From Sweltsa coloradensis (taxonomy: Eukaryota; Arthropoda; Insecta; Plecoptera; Chloroperlidae), in NCBI GenBank assembly GCA_024449915.1, contig JAMZAV010003244.1, positions 1 to 64,000 of the forward strand: DNA of 64,000 bases, given 5' to 3'. The first letter of the stretch is position 1. Every line of letters starts with the position of its first letter. A program made the position numbers and the translations under genes. Shown here piece after piece: positions 53,441-63,505 of this stretch. Below the pieces are notes generated by a model, which did no database searches, was not told the DNA's origin, and worked only from the letters and a program-made list of their open reading frames with translations.

Positions 53441-55599
53441 CACTCTCTACACTCAAAAATAGTGTTCCCATATCTAACTCTCTGTTTCTCTGTTTAAGAA
53501 AATCCTTGAACCATTCAAAAGCCACCCCATTTACCATATATATTTTTTAATTTATCTAGGAGTCTATTAATATTGACAGTTTCAATGCTCTTTCAAGTCC
53601 AAAAATACTTTTACTTTTGACATTTTTTTTGTCTTTGTCAGCCAGCCATTGACTAATACAATTTTGTACTGCTGTTTCACACGAATGGTTTTTTTCTAAA
53701 CCCTGATTGGTTTTCATTTTTTTAGATTGTTTGACTCCAGATATTCAGCTAGCTGATAGTGTGCAATGCTCTCAAACAATTTATCTAGTATAGACAGCAT
53801 ATTAATCGGCCTGAAATCATTTATATTATTAGATACAAATAACTTTATAACAGGTTGTATTACCGATGCCTTAAGGCTACTTGGAAAATTTTCCCCTTAG
53901 TCTGAAGGACGTATTTATGAGTTCCAAGATCTATGTTTAATAATTTTATATGAATCTATAAAAATTTTATAATAAATTTACCATAAAAGGACCCTCTCTT
54001 ATTTTTAAGTTTTCTCACTGCCTTGTTAAGCTCACTAATTTTATTTGTTTAAATTCACTCAACTGTGGCTTGCCCTCTGCGGGCCTTCTATCATTATCAT
54101 TTAAATCATTTTCACCCATATCTAACTCATTATCCCCAAAAACATTTAAAAGGGCAACAATACTTTTTATAATATCATTTATACTCTCAATAAAAATAAT
54201 CATTAAACCTGTTACCAATTTGACCAGCATCCACTATCTCCGACCCATCAATATCTTTAAGTTCTACCATTTCATTTGTTCTTTTATCTACACTTATGAC
54301 CTCTTTTAAGGTTTTCCATAGTTGGCAAGTATCATCCTTCTGTTCATCTATTTCTTACAGTAGTACTCTCTTTCACACTTCCTAATCAAAGATTTAACCT
54401 TTTTTCTACAATTTCTAAAGTCTTCCCAACCCTCATTAGTGTTTAAAAGTTGGCCTATTATATGCACAATTTTTATCTTTTATACCTTCTAGTATAGTTT
54501 CATTTATCCACGGTTTACTCTTACACTTATTATATTTCCTTTCCACTTTTTTAACTTGCTTATTTTTACAGTAAATAAGTTTTTAATTATTTCTTCAGTC
54601 ATGTCTTTTACCATACTACTATTTTGTGTTTTCCCAGTTACAGCATGTAAGATCATATTGAAGTTCTGTTTCCTCATACCCTCTCCAATCTTCCACTATT
54701 CTTACATCACTTTTTGCCTTTCATTTTCACCTCCCCCCCTTCTGGCTACTCCTACTTCTATAGTTTCATGGTCTAAAATTTTGTTTCCACATTATTTGAG
54801 CAAATACTCTATCTTATTATTATTTTATGACGGGTTTCTATTGTCGTTTCAGAGTTTATTGTCACTCTCGTAGGCTCTGTTACCAATTGTTTTAGTCCGT
54901 GTATATCAATTTTTTCTTTAAGGCATTTTGAATCACAATCACTGCTCCAGTTTATGTTTAAAATCACCCATGTAAACAACAATACACTCTTTTTCTCCCA
55001 TCTAGTTCCATCATATTTTCAAAAATTTCCCTTTAGAACTCCGCCCCCATTACCATTTGGTGAGGGGATATACAATATCACCTTTACAACTTTCTCTACC
55101 CCCCGCTGACACTCCCACACCTAGCACCCAGTAAATTATTATTTATTTCTACATTCTTAGATTATAAATTTCACTCCATCTTTTATAAATTCACCACCCC
55201 TCCTGTATTTCTACTGTTAGAGTCGCATCTCACTGTTCGGTAACCACTAACCTTTATCTCTTGATCTATATATCACCCGTAAAAATGCGTTTTTAGTAAT
55301 TCCGCTATATCCCGGGTTTTTTTTTCAACAATAGTAACTCAACTTCACCGATGTTCCTCACTAAGCCTGTGCATTTTCCAGTAAAATGTTAAAGTCACAA
55401 TGTTTGTCTACTACCCTTTTATGACTCTTCCTAATATCACCATTTCGTTGCTAATCTTTATAATTTACTCTACTTTCAAGACTAGACCCCCTGTCTTATA
55501 TAACACTTGCAGTTCATATCAAGCGAGCTAGCCAAACGTCTATGTTTCCATGTTAAATCTTGCATTTGCCTTCATACAGTTAACACACTTAACATCATC

Positions 55600-55720
55600 A
55601 TCATGTGTAGGGGAATCTTTTAATAGATGCGGCTCCCCACATCTTGCACATTTAGCTTCATTTTTACACTCCTTCTGTTTATGTCCATAGCCTGCACAAT
55701 TGAAACAAACTTTTCACATA
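55600..55720 (-). pseudogene. LINE ORF1 zinc-knuckle region
   Basis: Reading on the minus strand gives CFNCAGYGHKQKEC, a CX2CX4HX4C knuckle, followed by CARCGEPHLLKDSP and, further on, CVNC. Such knuckles bind element RNA in Jockey/I-type ORF1 proteins. The frame is open only locally. Confidence 0.75.
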
Positions 55721-56060
55721 TATGTGATCTTGTATCACACCATAATACCAACCAAGGGCAGAATACCTTCCTTGGTGACCTCCTTCTTGATTCAGGGGCC
55801 ACTTCAAGCACGATCTTTTCTTTATTTTTGAATCTTTTATCTTGATAGGATACTATCTTTTTGACATATACATTATCATTCTTTATCTCAAGCCCGTTTT
55901 GTTTTAATAATATCACTCACTGTTTCTTCATAAACTTCTTTGAGACAGTCTTATGTAGGCCCATCACCATCACACGTGGCCTCCCCCTTATTTTCCTCAC
56001 TCACCTTGAATTTGTTTCCCATCATTTTGTTAACTTTTCCCTTTTTAGGACTTCCGCCGA

Positions 56061-57058
56061 CTTTTTTTAATTTATTAATTTAAAATTGGGCTTTATCTAC
56101 TCCAAGGTAGAGAACCTGGATCTTATTAACTTACGTTACTCCAAGGACTGCTTTAACGAGAAATCGTATTTCCCGCGTTTCGATTGCAAATTGTCAACGT
56201 TGGTAACAACTCTTCATTTTTTAAAGTTGCCTGCACTGCTATTGCATTACGTCATAGGCCTACGCCGAAGGTGAGTGTTTTCATGATTTTGTTTCTCCAA
56301 AATTATGGTAATTTACGATATTATTATTAAATCTTGCTCATAGATATTGAAAGCTGTACAAATAGTGTGCATTTAGCAAGATTTCTTACTCGAAAGCTAA
56401 CTTTTGTTTGTGTCCCTGGCACTTCGCCACATGCCCTAGCTAGGCCCTAGGGCTAGGCCTAGGCTAGGCCCTAGGCCTACCTACTAGGCCTAGGGCTAGG
56501 CCTAGGGTTTTCTTAGCTAGGTAAGCCCTCTAAATTGCCTAGTAGAGCTAATTGGTCATTGCCTAGGCAATGATAATGCTTATGAATGAATGATGAAAAA
56601 GATTTAGGCCTAGCCTAGGCCTATCACAACAAACAACAATAAACACAAACTTGGACTTGGGCCTAACCTAGGCCTCCTAGGAGCTATCCGAATAGTGCCA
56701 AAACGCGTTCATTCCCTGGTCTCATTCTCGTTTTACGTCACCGTTAGGCGTCATGATATCCATGACGTAGCTAGTAGCATCCGAATAGTCGAGCGCACGA
56801 TCGAGACTCGCCGAAATCTGGGAATGAGAACAAGAATCGGAAAAGGACACCTGATCTTGTTCTTAGTACTAGAACATGGCGGCTGTTTACGATACGTCCG
56901 ATAAATTACATAAATAAATTAAAAATAAAATGCATGAAGCAATCTAGTAACAAGACCAGGAATCAGACCAAGAATAAGAACAAGACCAAGTAATGAGACC
57001 AAGAACGGCAAATAACACTATTCGGTTAGGTCCCTAGGCCTAGCCCCTACCTAGCCGG
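56061..57058. other. Possible promoter region, AGGCCTA-rich
   Basis: 56440-56520 is dense in CTAGGCC/TAGGCCTA words. A plus-strand consensus donor, CGAAG|GTGAGTG, lies at 56270-56276 after a 62-codon open frame of no known family. CATGGCGGC at 56876 resembles a YY1 site. This could be the first exon of a plus-strand gene, perhaps the one with an exon at 63396, but nothing links them directly. Confidence 0.3.
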
Positions 57059-57309
57059 AGCCCCCTACTTAATTGGGCACTTCTTCGGCTAGTGGGGGTC
57101 CAACTTTTATACACCTTGTTAACACTGCTATATTGCCTTGTTACTAGGGTACTTATGTTAAAGGTGTACTTTCGTTAGGTTAGCCGAATTTTCCGCTGGC
57201 TACAGTGCGCCGCGCTAGTTCTAGGATATAATCGATAAGAGCGCACCCGAAATCCTTTCCGTTACAGTGTATATAAAAGTTGGACCCCCCTAGCCGAAGA
57301 AGTAGGGGC
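57059..57309. mobile_element. Short MITE with inverted ends
   Basis: Inner left end CTTCTTCGGCTAGTGGGGGT plus CCAACTTTTATACAC is the complement of the right end (GTATATAAAAGTTGGACC, CTAGCCGAAGAAG). The left end has a 12-bp insertion containing TTAATTGGGC; the same 10 bases lie just outside the right end (about 57315). Confidence 0.65.
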
Positions 57310-57616
57310 TACCCTTAATTGGGCTTTGGGCCCTAGGCTGTAGCCTGCCCCGCCTAGACCAGTGGTAAAATTTTACTCTTAGGCCTAGCCTAGCATTTCC
57401 GTGCTCATTGTAGGCTAAGTTACAAATTAATACTTCCATGTTATACTAGCTAGGCATTTGCCCGCTGCCATGATAGACCCTCGTTTGGAGGTAGAAACCG
57501 CGTAAAAACATGAGGTTTCCCATCTTCCTTTGTAGGGGGGTTGTAGTACTAGTAGGCCTAGGCCTAGTATAATCTTCTTTTTAGCAGCTAGACTCTGCTA
57601 TTTTTTTCTGGTTGTA

Positions 57617-58211
57617 CAGTCAGGGTCATATATAAATCAAGAGGTCTGAAAGATACCTCTTTCACCGACATCTCGTGGTCAACTCTTGGTGCCATTATTT
57701 ATATCGCCCTGTGAACTGCATTGTCGACATAAATAAGAAACATGGCTGATAATGTCAAAGGAAAATTCTCTATTCACCAGAGAAACTATCAAGCCTAGAA
57801 GAAATATAACATGGAACGTAAAGAGAGCATTATATCTCGATACCTTGGCCTAGGCATAGCATTAAGACTATTCCTTAGTTCTTATATTTGCCTTAGTTTC
57901 TAGTTAATTTTGAATAATTCTATCTTAGCTGTCAAGTCTAATTTGCAAACCACCAAAGTTTGTTTTATGCTTTTGTTTTGAGAAAATTGTATTTTTCTTC
58001 TGACTGCCTTCTAGATATTGACTATTTTGTTGACCAAGAGTCTTTCAAAGCCTCCTAAATAATATTAATAACATCAAATAGTCTAGGGAACTTCCATCGA
58101 TCGATAATGTAGTTCACAGGGCGATATAAATAATGACACCAAGAGTTGACCACGAGATGTCGGTGAAAGAGGTATCTTTCAGACCTCTTGATTTATATAT
58201 GACCCTGACTG
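57617..58211. mobile_element. MITE with about 115-bp TIRs and TA duplication
   Basis: Left end CAGTCAGGGTCATATATAAA and right end TTTATATATGACCCTGACTG are exact complements; the homology runs on through GAGGTCTGAAAGATACCTCT and AGTTCACAGGGCGATATAAA. TA flanks both sides (57615-57616, 58212-58213), as for Tc1/mariner-type insertion. No transposase frame in the central 370 bp. Confidence 0.8.
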
Positions 58212-58249
58212 TACATAACTTGATTTTTCTTCTTTAGACAAGTGGAAAC

Positions 58250-58759
58250 TTAATTTGCACCCAATTTTGTAATAGCACTTTTGAAGTTTGTTTTTTTACC
58301 CACCAACATTTTTAGATTCTTAGGTAACTCATTGAATTTTTTTAATCCATTTACAAACAGGGATTTTTGCCCACAGCACTTATTTTGATTAGGCATGTAA
58401 AAATCTTGAGCAGATCTAGTATGATGATCATGCAAATCATTATTGTGTTTGTAGAATTCTGAGAAGTATGAGTACTCTTGGTTGCACATAACTTCATGAA
58501 TGAAACATAAAACTTTGTAGTTGATTAATTGTTCAACACTAAGCCACTGAAGTTGCTCGAGCATGTCCATTCTGTGTGTTAGTCTGTGACATTGAAGAGT
58601 TGCCCTCATGCCTTTGTTTTGAAGTTTTTGGAGAATATCAAGGTCACTTTTATTTATGTCCATAAGAATGGTAGGACAATAGTGGAAATGTGGAGCTACA
58701 ATGGTGTTATAAACTAGTCGACGCACCCACTTTGACAATTTCCAACAATTTCTTCGCAT
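58250..58759 (-). pseudogene. LINE ORF2 C-terminal region
   Basis: Open for 169 codons: RRNCWKLSKWVRRLVYNTIV, APHFHYCPTIL, LQKLQNKGMRATLQCHRLTH, then HDHHTRSAQDFYMPNQNK and FNELPKNLK. Y...V.PHF.YC......, LQK.QN..MR, .TR.......P and FN.LP..L are the typical tail of these LINEs. The stop is at 58250. Confidence 0.85.
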
Positions 58760-58818
58760 AAACCCAATTTTTGTAGCAAGTTTCTTGGAGATGTAACTGA
58801 TATGTTCTTTGAAATTAA

Positions 58819-59424
58819 CCCGAGAGTAGTCGCGTGTGGTCTTTTAGACCGACTTTTTTTTTCAACAGTTGGTATTTGTACAGCGCGCATGCATGGCTTG
58901 TCTAGTTCCGCCTACCTTCCCAAAATAGATTTCTGAAGCCAGTGTGCAATACGCGATTCAGTGTTCTGCAGAAATTCAACTAAGATAAGAGGTCCTGTTC
59001 GGTTGCTTGGTCTTTTCGACCGCTGCGCGACTACTAAGGGAGGCAAAAATATGCATACTCAATCACTATTATGAGACATGTATTTTGTTATTGTAGGTTG
59101 ATTATTCTTCAACATACAGTGTTGGCATAATATTACTGTCTTGGTTTACTAATAATTCGAACTACAGGGTGTTTCAAAACATATTTTTATACCTTTTTGT
59201 AGGTTTGCAGCACTCTGTGTTTGATTGATTATTTATTGATTATTTATTGATTATTGATTGATAATTGATTAATATAACCATGTATGTTGTCACATATATG
59301 ATAAATTATCTTATATTGGTAATCAAAACGTCATCCTAACGTTATTAGCCCATAATAAATAATGCGGTCTAAAGGACCGGGCGCGACTACTAACGTCACA
59401 AACAGGGGCACGACTACTCTCGGG
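58819..59424. mobile_element. piggyBac-type MITE with TTAA duplication
   Basis: TTAA at 58815-58818 and 59425-59428. The left end CCCGAGAGTAGTCGCG is matched by the right-end complement CCCGAGAGTAGTCGTG. CCC-starting ends with TTAA sites are characteristic of piggyBac elements. 606 bp, no coding frame. Interrupts the LINE after GVMVDYLL. Confidence 0.82.
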
Positions 59425-59536
59425 TTAAGTAAATAGTCTACCATGACTCCTAAGTACCTACTTAAAATGGTCTTGAAAACCAAAAATTTTTTCTTCGATG
59501 TTTACTTTGCTGATATTATTTTTCAGTAGTTGGTCT

Positions 59537-59624
59537 CTCATTACAGCTGAGCTAGTTATCACTGATAACTAGCTCAGCTGTAATGAGCAAATTGCATACT
59601 GATAACTTATCAGTATGCAATTTG
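59537..59624. repeat. Two adjacent perfect palindromes in a LINE
   Basis: Palindrome 1 (59537-59587): 25-bp arms around a single base at 59562. Palindrome 2 (59588-59624): 18-bp arms around a single base at 59606. They touch directly. The outer arms, joined through a shared TGATAA, give continuous LINE text (CIL-ITSSAVMRDQ on the minus strand), so the inner arms are inverted copies inserted at one break. Confidence 0.85.
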
Positions 59625-60248
59625 TTTTATCTGGGTGACATTTCAATTTATTAGCTTTAAAAAATGTCATGATGATTTGCAGATCATAATGAAACATTTG
59701 TATTGCTTCGTTTAGTTTGTCATAGATGATATGACACAAGGGTATCATCGGCATACATCACCACTAGCTATAGCCTACTATAGTTTGTGACGAAATTTCC
59801 TATATCATTTATATAAATGATATAGAGCAAGGCTGCTAGTACTGAACCCTGCTGAACACCAATATTATTTTGTATAGGGTCTGATAATTTGCCATCAATA
59901 TTTACAACTTGTGTTCTGTCTTGCATATAGTTTTCAAGCCACTTCAGAGCATCTCCCGTAACTCCATAGTGCTTGAGTTTTTGTATAAGGATTGACCTTG
60001 ATACTGTCTCAAAAGCACGTTGTAGGTCCAATGATACGGCTGCAACAAATTTCTTATCATTAAGTGCATTTTTCCATTGAGAGAAAATCCACTGCAACGC
60101 AGTTTCTGTTGATCGGTATGACGGTGTCTTCGAAAACCAAATTGTTTCACATAAAGTAACAGATTTTCTTCAAAGTAATCAGATAGCTGTTCATGTATCC
60201 AAATTTCTAAAATCTTCTCGTAAATAGGTAAAATATTGATAGGTCTTA
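59569..60248 (-). pseudogene. LINE RT core, frameshifted
   Basis: KQFGFRRHRHTDQ (60150-60112), AVSLDLQRAFETVSRSIL, VQQGSVLAALLYIIYINDI and, in another frame, YADD at 59744-59755, then LNEAIQMFHYDLQIIMTFFK and HPDKTNC. The first catalytic motif has D in SLDLQRAF. The usual G.PQGS is VQQGS here, a substitution at a normally conserved position. Confidence 0.82.
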
Positions 60249-61617
60249 GGGGAGATTGGGGTAATAAGGAATTGGGGTAATTGGGAACAAGCCCTATAAT
60301 TAAGAAATTTGAAGATGTAAATTTTTATGAAAAATTGTTTGGTAAGGAACATACCTTCTTCTTTGATAATGTAATCAATTCTACTGAAAACAATAACTTT
60401 TGATTGGTGTTTTTAGGACTCTTGTAAGGTACTGCAAAAAAAAGTGTAAAATGTTTCTAACAATGTTTTAAAAATCAAATTTTCCTTTCTTATAAGAATT
60501 AATTGTAGTAAAGACTGTAGGCCTATGCTTATTTTACTGCTTACATATGAGAGTGCCTTATTTTGATTTTTGTAATTTTTTATCTCTTTCCTCTCCCAAA
60601 AGTAGGGGGTAGGCTAATTCCTTTTTTGGGGTAAAAGGGAACACCCATGAGGGGTAAATAGGAATAGGCTACTAGGGGAAAATAGGAATGAGTCATATAG
60701 TGTGATGCTATATCATAGGGGTAAATGGGAACAAACATGTCTCGTCATGCAGGTAGGGTAATAAGAATACACAAGTTTCATCAATCACTGGAAATTGAAG
60801 TAAAATTCCTAGAGCGTAGAGGTAATATCTTTGCTTGGCCCTTGAGGGATGACTTTGACATCATTCAAGAGGCAAATCTTTTCCTAGGCCCAATTAAGCT
60901 CATTGGGGTCACTAAATTTAATTTAGAACCAGATCCAAAAATAATTCAATCATTTTGGGAAAAGTTTAAAACACAACAAGTAGGCCCTGATGAAAATCTG
61001 GGTTAATAAATTAAATGTGAGGAAGTGTTCCTTATTGCCCCCACTTAAAAAGTGTATATTTTTCCTATTAAACAGTAATTCATGCATAACAATTTCTATA
61101 TTTGTAATTTTTCATGATACAAATACTTTTTTTAAATATTAACATCATGCTATGAGAAGCTTTGTATAGTTTTAAGACAAAAATTACAGTTTAAAAAAAA
61201 CCTGTAATGTCATGTTTCTAGCTATTAAAAAAATACTACAATTTGCATCTGTTCTAACTTTGTCAATAAGCAAGATATCAAGATGAATTCTTTGGCTACT
61301 TAATTATACTACAAATACCTATGTTCCTATTTGCCCCATGTATTTTTAATGCACCTACCTTGCTTCTTAGGCCTATAATGCTTGTTCCTTATTGCCCCAA
61401 AATGTTGGGGTAATAAGGAACAATATGCGCGTGTAGAAAAAAAATCATTGCATCTAAAATAACACATGAATGCAAAATATTTAATTTTATTAAGAAAGCC
61501 AATGTTTCAATGTATCTGATACCACTAAAACATTTATAACATGTTTTTCTAGTTATATGTAAATTGAGATCATAGGTCAACTTACACAAATTTGTTCCTA
61601 ATTACCCCAATCTCCCC
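60249..61617. mobile_element. DNA transposon with 23-bp TIRs and TA duplication
   Basis: Left end GGGGAGATTGGGGTAATAAG (GAA) and right end complement GGGGAGATTGGGGTAATTAG (GAA) differ by one base. TA flanks at 60247-60248 and 61618-61619. The GGGGTAAT.GG.AAC motif repeats inside. It carries one plus-strand frame (60725-61006) and no catalytic DDE core, so it is non-autonomous or deleted. Confidence 0.8.
60725..61006 (+). CDS. 93-codon ORF inside the TA-type DNA transposon
   Basis: Frame MGTNMSRHAGRVIRIHKFHQ, then EIEVKFLERRGNIFAWPLRD and DDFDIIQEANLFLGPIKLIG. A short domain with ..GRV........EV.FL.R.G..F.WP......I....I resembles the C-terminal tail found after the DDE core in some pogo/Tigger-like transposases. 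I infer it is the last part of the ancestral transposase. No in-frame core precedes it; upstream text is AT-rich non-coding. Confidence 0.4.
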   Translation: MGTNMSRHAGRVIRIHKFHQSLEIEVKFLERRGNIFAWPLRDDFDIIQEANLFLGPIKLIGVTKFNLEPDPKIIQSFWEKFKTQQVGPDENLG

Positions 61618-62294
61618 TATGTCTTTAGGCAGTTTTGGATTATCTATCTTTGGTATTCCAATTATTGTTGATTTTTTCCAGCTTGATGGAACTTTATTTG
61701 TTGTTATTGATGCATTAATAATTTTAAGGACATTTTCACCAATGCTTGGCAGTATTTTCTTGAAAGTTTCAACTGATATCTCATCACCTGTACCAGCTAT
61801 CTTAAGGTTTATTACAATTCTCTTTAAGTCTTGTGCTGTCATGAGCTTATATTCTGTAAGTGATGAATTATTTGGAGTAATTTCTTTAACTTTTTTGTAT
61901 AAATCAAAATTTGGTACTTCTGGGATCGACTGTTCAAGTTCTTGAATACTTTTCACTAGAAACACATTTAGTTTATCTGCCACTGTGGTAATTGGGCTAT
62001 TGTTTTTGAAAGTAACATTTTTGAAAATATCTTTTTTTACTTTATCTTTAGAGCTTATAATATGTTTCAAAGTTAACCACATTTGTTTAGGGTTTCCTTT
62101 ACATTCATCAATTTTTCCCTCCATATATTGCCTCTCCGTTCTTCTTCTAACATTTGTAGGCCTATACTGATTTCTAGCTTTGTTCTAATCTCTCCAATTT
62201 TGTTGTTTCCGTCTTTGATTTTCTTCATTGTTCGATATTGAAACACTAAATTTACACTTTCTCCATAGTTGATGATAGATTGATGGTTGCGCAA
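61582..62294 (-). pseudogene. LINE ORF2 segment before the RT core
   Basis: Frame GNPKQMWLTLKHIISSKDKV, MTAQDLKRIVINLKIAGTGD, EISVETFKKILPS, then KVPSSWKKSTIIGIPKIDNP. The K..GTGDEIS.E..K and VP..WK.S.I.PIPK patterns are standard for LINE RT N-terminal motifs. The reading frame runs a few codons into the adjacent DNA transposon (GEIGVIRNKFV). Confidence 0.85.
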
Positions 62295-62504
62295 AGGGCA
62301 TTGCTTTCTTGTAGTCTAGGCTGACAATGAAGCCTAGGTAGTTCCTTTCGTAATACATTGGCATTACTAGCTAAAGTTGTGCGGGAAATCGGTGCGCTAG
62401 GCCCTAGCATAGGCTACAGAAGTTTTACCAATGACGATTAAAGATTTTCAAGTTGCAAACATTAGCTAGTAGGCCTAGGTAAGTAGGGGGTTATTTATTC
62501 CCTG

Positions 62505-62660
62505 AAACTAGAGGTGAGCTCTGGTGGCAATTTCATCGGGGACTCCTTCCCATCTATTCGACGACCTTTCCGACAACAGCGACGTAAGAAACCTTCCTGT
62601 GGCTGTATATGTCCAGCATGGTTCTGTCCTTCCCACATCCCCGTGGCTAGAGTAGCACAT
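62505..62660 (+). repeat. GC-rich dispersed repeat, copy 3 (partial)
   Basis: GAAACTAGAGGTGAGCTCTG, then GGGGACTCCTTCCCATCTAT and CGACCTTTCCGACAACAGCG, parallel to 31440-31690 at lower identity. Confidence 0.5.
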
Positions 62661-62691
62661 TGTTACACCACATAACAGTTGACACCATTAA

Positions 62692-62894
62692 CCCTTTCGG
62701 GTCGGATTTTTTGTTTATTATTTAGAAGGCGGTGGATCCGTTTACTGTAGAAATGAATGAGTGGGCAATATATAAAAATTGTCATCAAAAAAAATTTTCA
62801 AAAAAAAATCAATTTTTCAAAAAAAATCATGGGGGTGTAGTACAGGGTGCAAAACACCCTTGTCGGCTGACAGCCGACATACGACCGAAAAGGG
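62692..62894. mobile_element. Short piggyBac-type MITE with TTAA duplication
   Basis: TTAA at 62688-62691 and 62895-62898. Ends CCCTTTCGGGTCGG and, complemented, CCCTTTTCGGTCG. 203 bp; the middle is A-rich with a GTCGGCTGACAGCCGAC hairpin. No coding frame. Confidence 0.75.
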
Positions 62895-62898
62895 TTAA

Positions 62899-63395
62899 AA
62901 CCAAATTAGACTAGGCCCTACTAAACTAAAATCTCGAAAAATATCCGTAACCTCTTCCTACGAAATAATTCGGGCTTTTAATCAAGTGGGCCTGGTAGGC
63001 CTGTAGCCTACTTCAATTGTGTGCTCGTGTTTGGGCCCTAAGTCTGGTCTAAGTCCTCTATACATAGGCCTAGTTTTTGCTAAGATCTGATTTTTACTGC
63101 AGGGCAGACCTTATCTAAATGTTGGTCTCAGTAGCTATATAGCAGGTAGGCCTATTCACTATTCCACCCTTTTTGATTCCTCACTGAGATAAAACCCTAT
63201 AAAAAAAATACCTTTCACGTCTGCCAATCATAACTGCAGAATGTAGAGTTGCTGAAGGTCTAGCCGAGTTCCATCATAGGTTGGGTATTGGGACAACACC
63301 GTTATCAGTATCATTATCAGACTAATGATATTGTAGTTTTGTTCTTAGTTTTGCTTTGTTCTTCTCACTTATATCTGCCGTTTTAATAATTGCAG
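62899..63395. other. Upstream flank of the right-edge gene
   Basis: Rich in AGGCCTA-type words; no repeat or coding frame recognised. Probably an intron or 5' region of the next gene. Confidence 0.35.
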
Positions 63396-63505
63396 ATTGG
63401 GTGATGGCTCCTACTAGCAGTTGTCATTTTGAGCTGCGCTCTGATCTGTCCGATCCTCGAGACTCGTCGGTCCTGTCAATACCAAGCGATTTCTCTAACT
63501 TGCTG
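63396..63505 (+). CDS. Probable first coding exon of an unidentified plus-strand gene
   Basis: A good acceptor (TTTTAATAATTGCAG, ending 63395) is followed by ATTGGGTG and an ATG at 63404, with a Ser/Asp-rich frame MAPTSSCHFELRSDLSDPRD, SSVLSIPSDFSNLL. It ends at a consensus donor CTG|GTAAGTA (63505), 34 codons exactly. Upstream in-frame codons are open for only a few residues, so the ATG is a sensible start after a spliced 5' UTR. I do not recognise the protein; the N-terminus looks hydrophilic and phosphorylatable. Later exons must lie beyond 64 kb. Confidence 0.45.

Larger units (their letters stand above)
52200..56060 (-). mobile_element. Decayed LINE with CCHC ORF1 and RT
   Basis: AT-rich minus-strand element. 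ORF1 keeps CCHC zinc knuckles (about 55600-55720). RT keeps a YADD box (about 53290-53340), preceded by PQGSILGPLLF-like text. The ORF2 tail is at 52515-52703 (FNNGVKEFDMLPREIKEI). The 3' end carries a TGTAT/ATACA pentamer tail at about 52203-52225. Almost every domain is in a different frame. CCHC ORF1 plus this RT suggests the Jockey/I group. Confidence 0.75.
58240..62300 (-). mobile_element. LINE, minus strand, with two nested DNA transposons
   Basis: In element order: ORF2 N-part (62294-61618), insertion of a TA-type DNA element (60249-61617), RT (60248-59569), palindromic scar (59537-59624), upstream C-terminal text, insertion of a TTAA-type MITE (58819-59424), and C-terminal end (58759-58250). 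Text resumes correctly across each insertion, for example NPKLPKD then LRPINILPIYEKILE. No endonuclease was seen upstream of 62.3 kb. Confidence 0.82.

Noticed and set aside
56440..56520. Telomere-like TTAGGC/TAGGCC array
   Set aside because: Units are irregular mixtures of CTAGG, GGCCTA and CCCTAG words, not a head-to-tail telomeric repeat.
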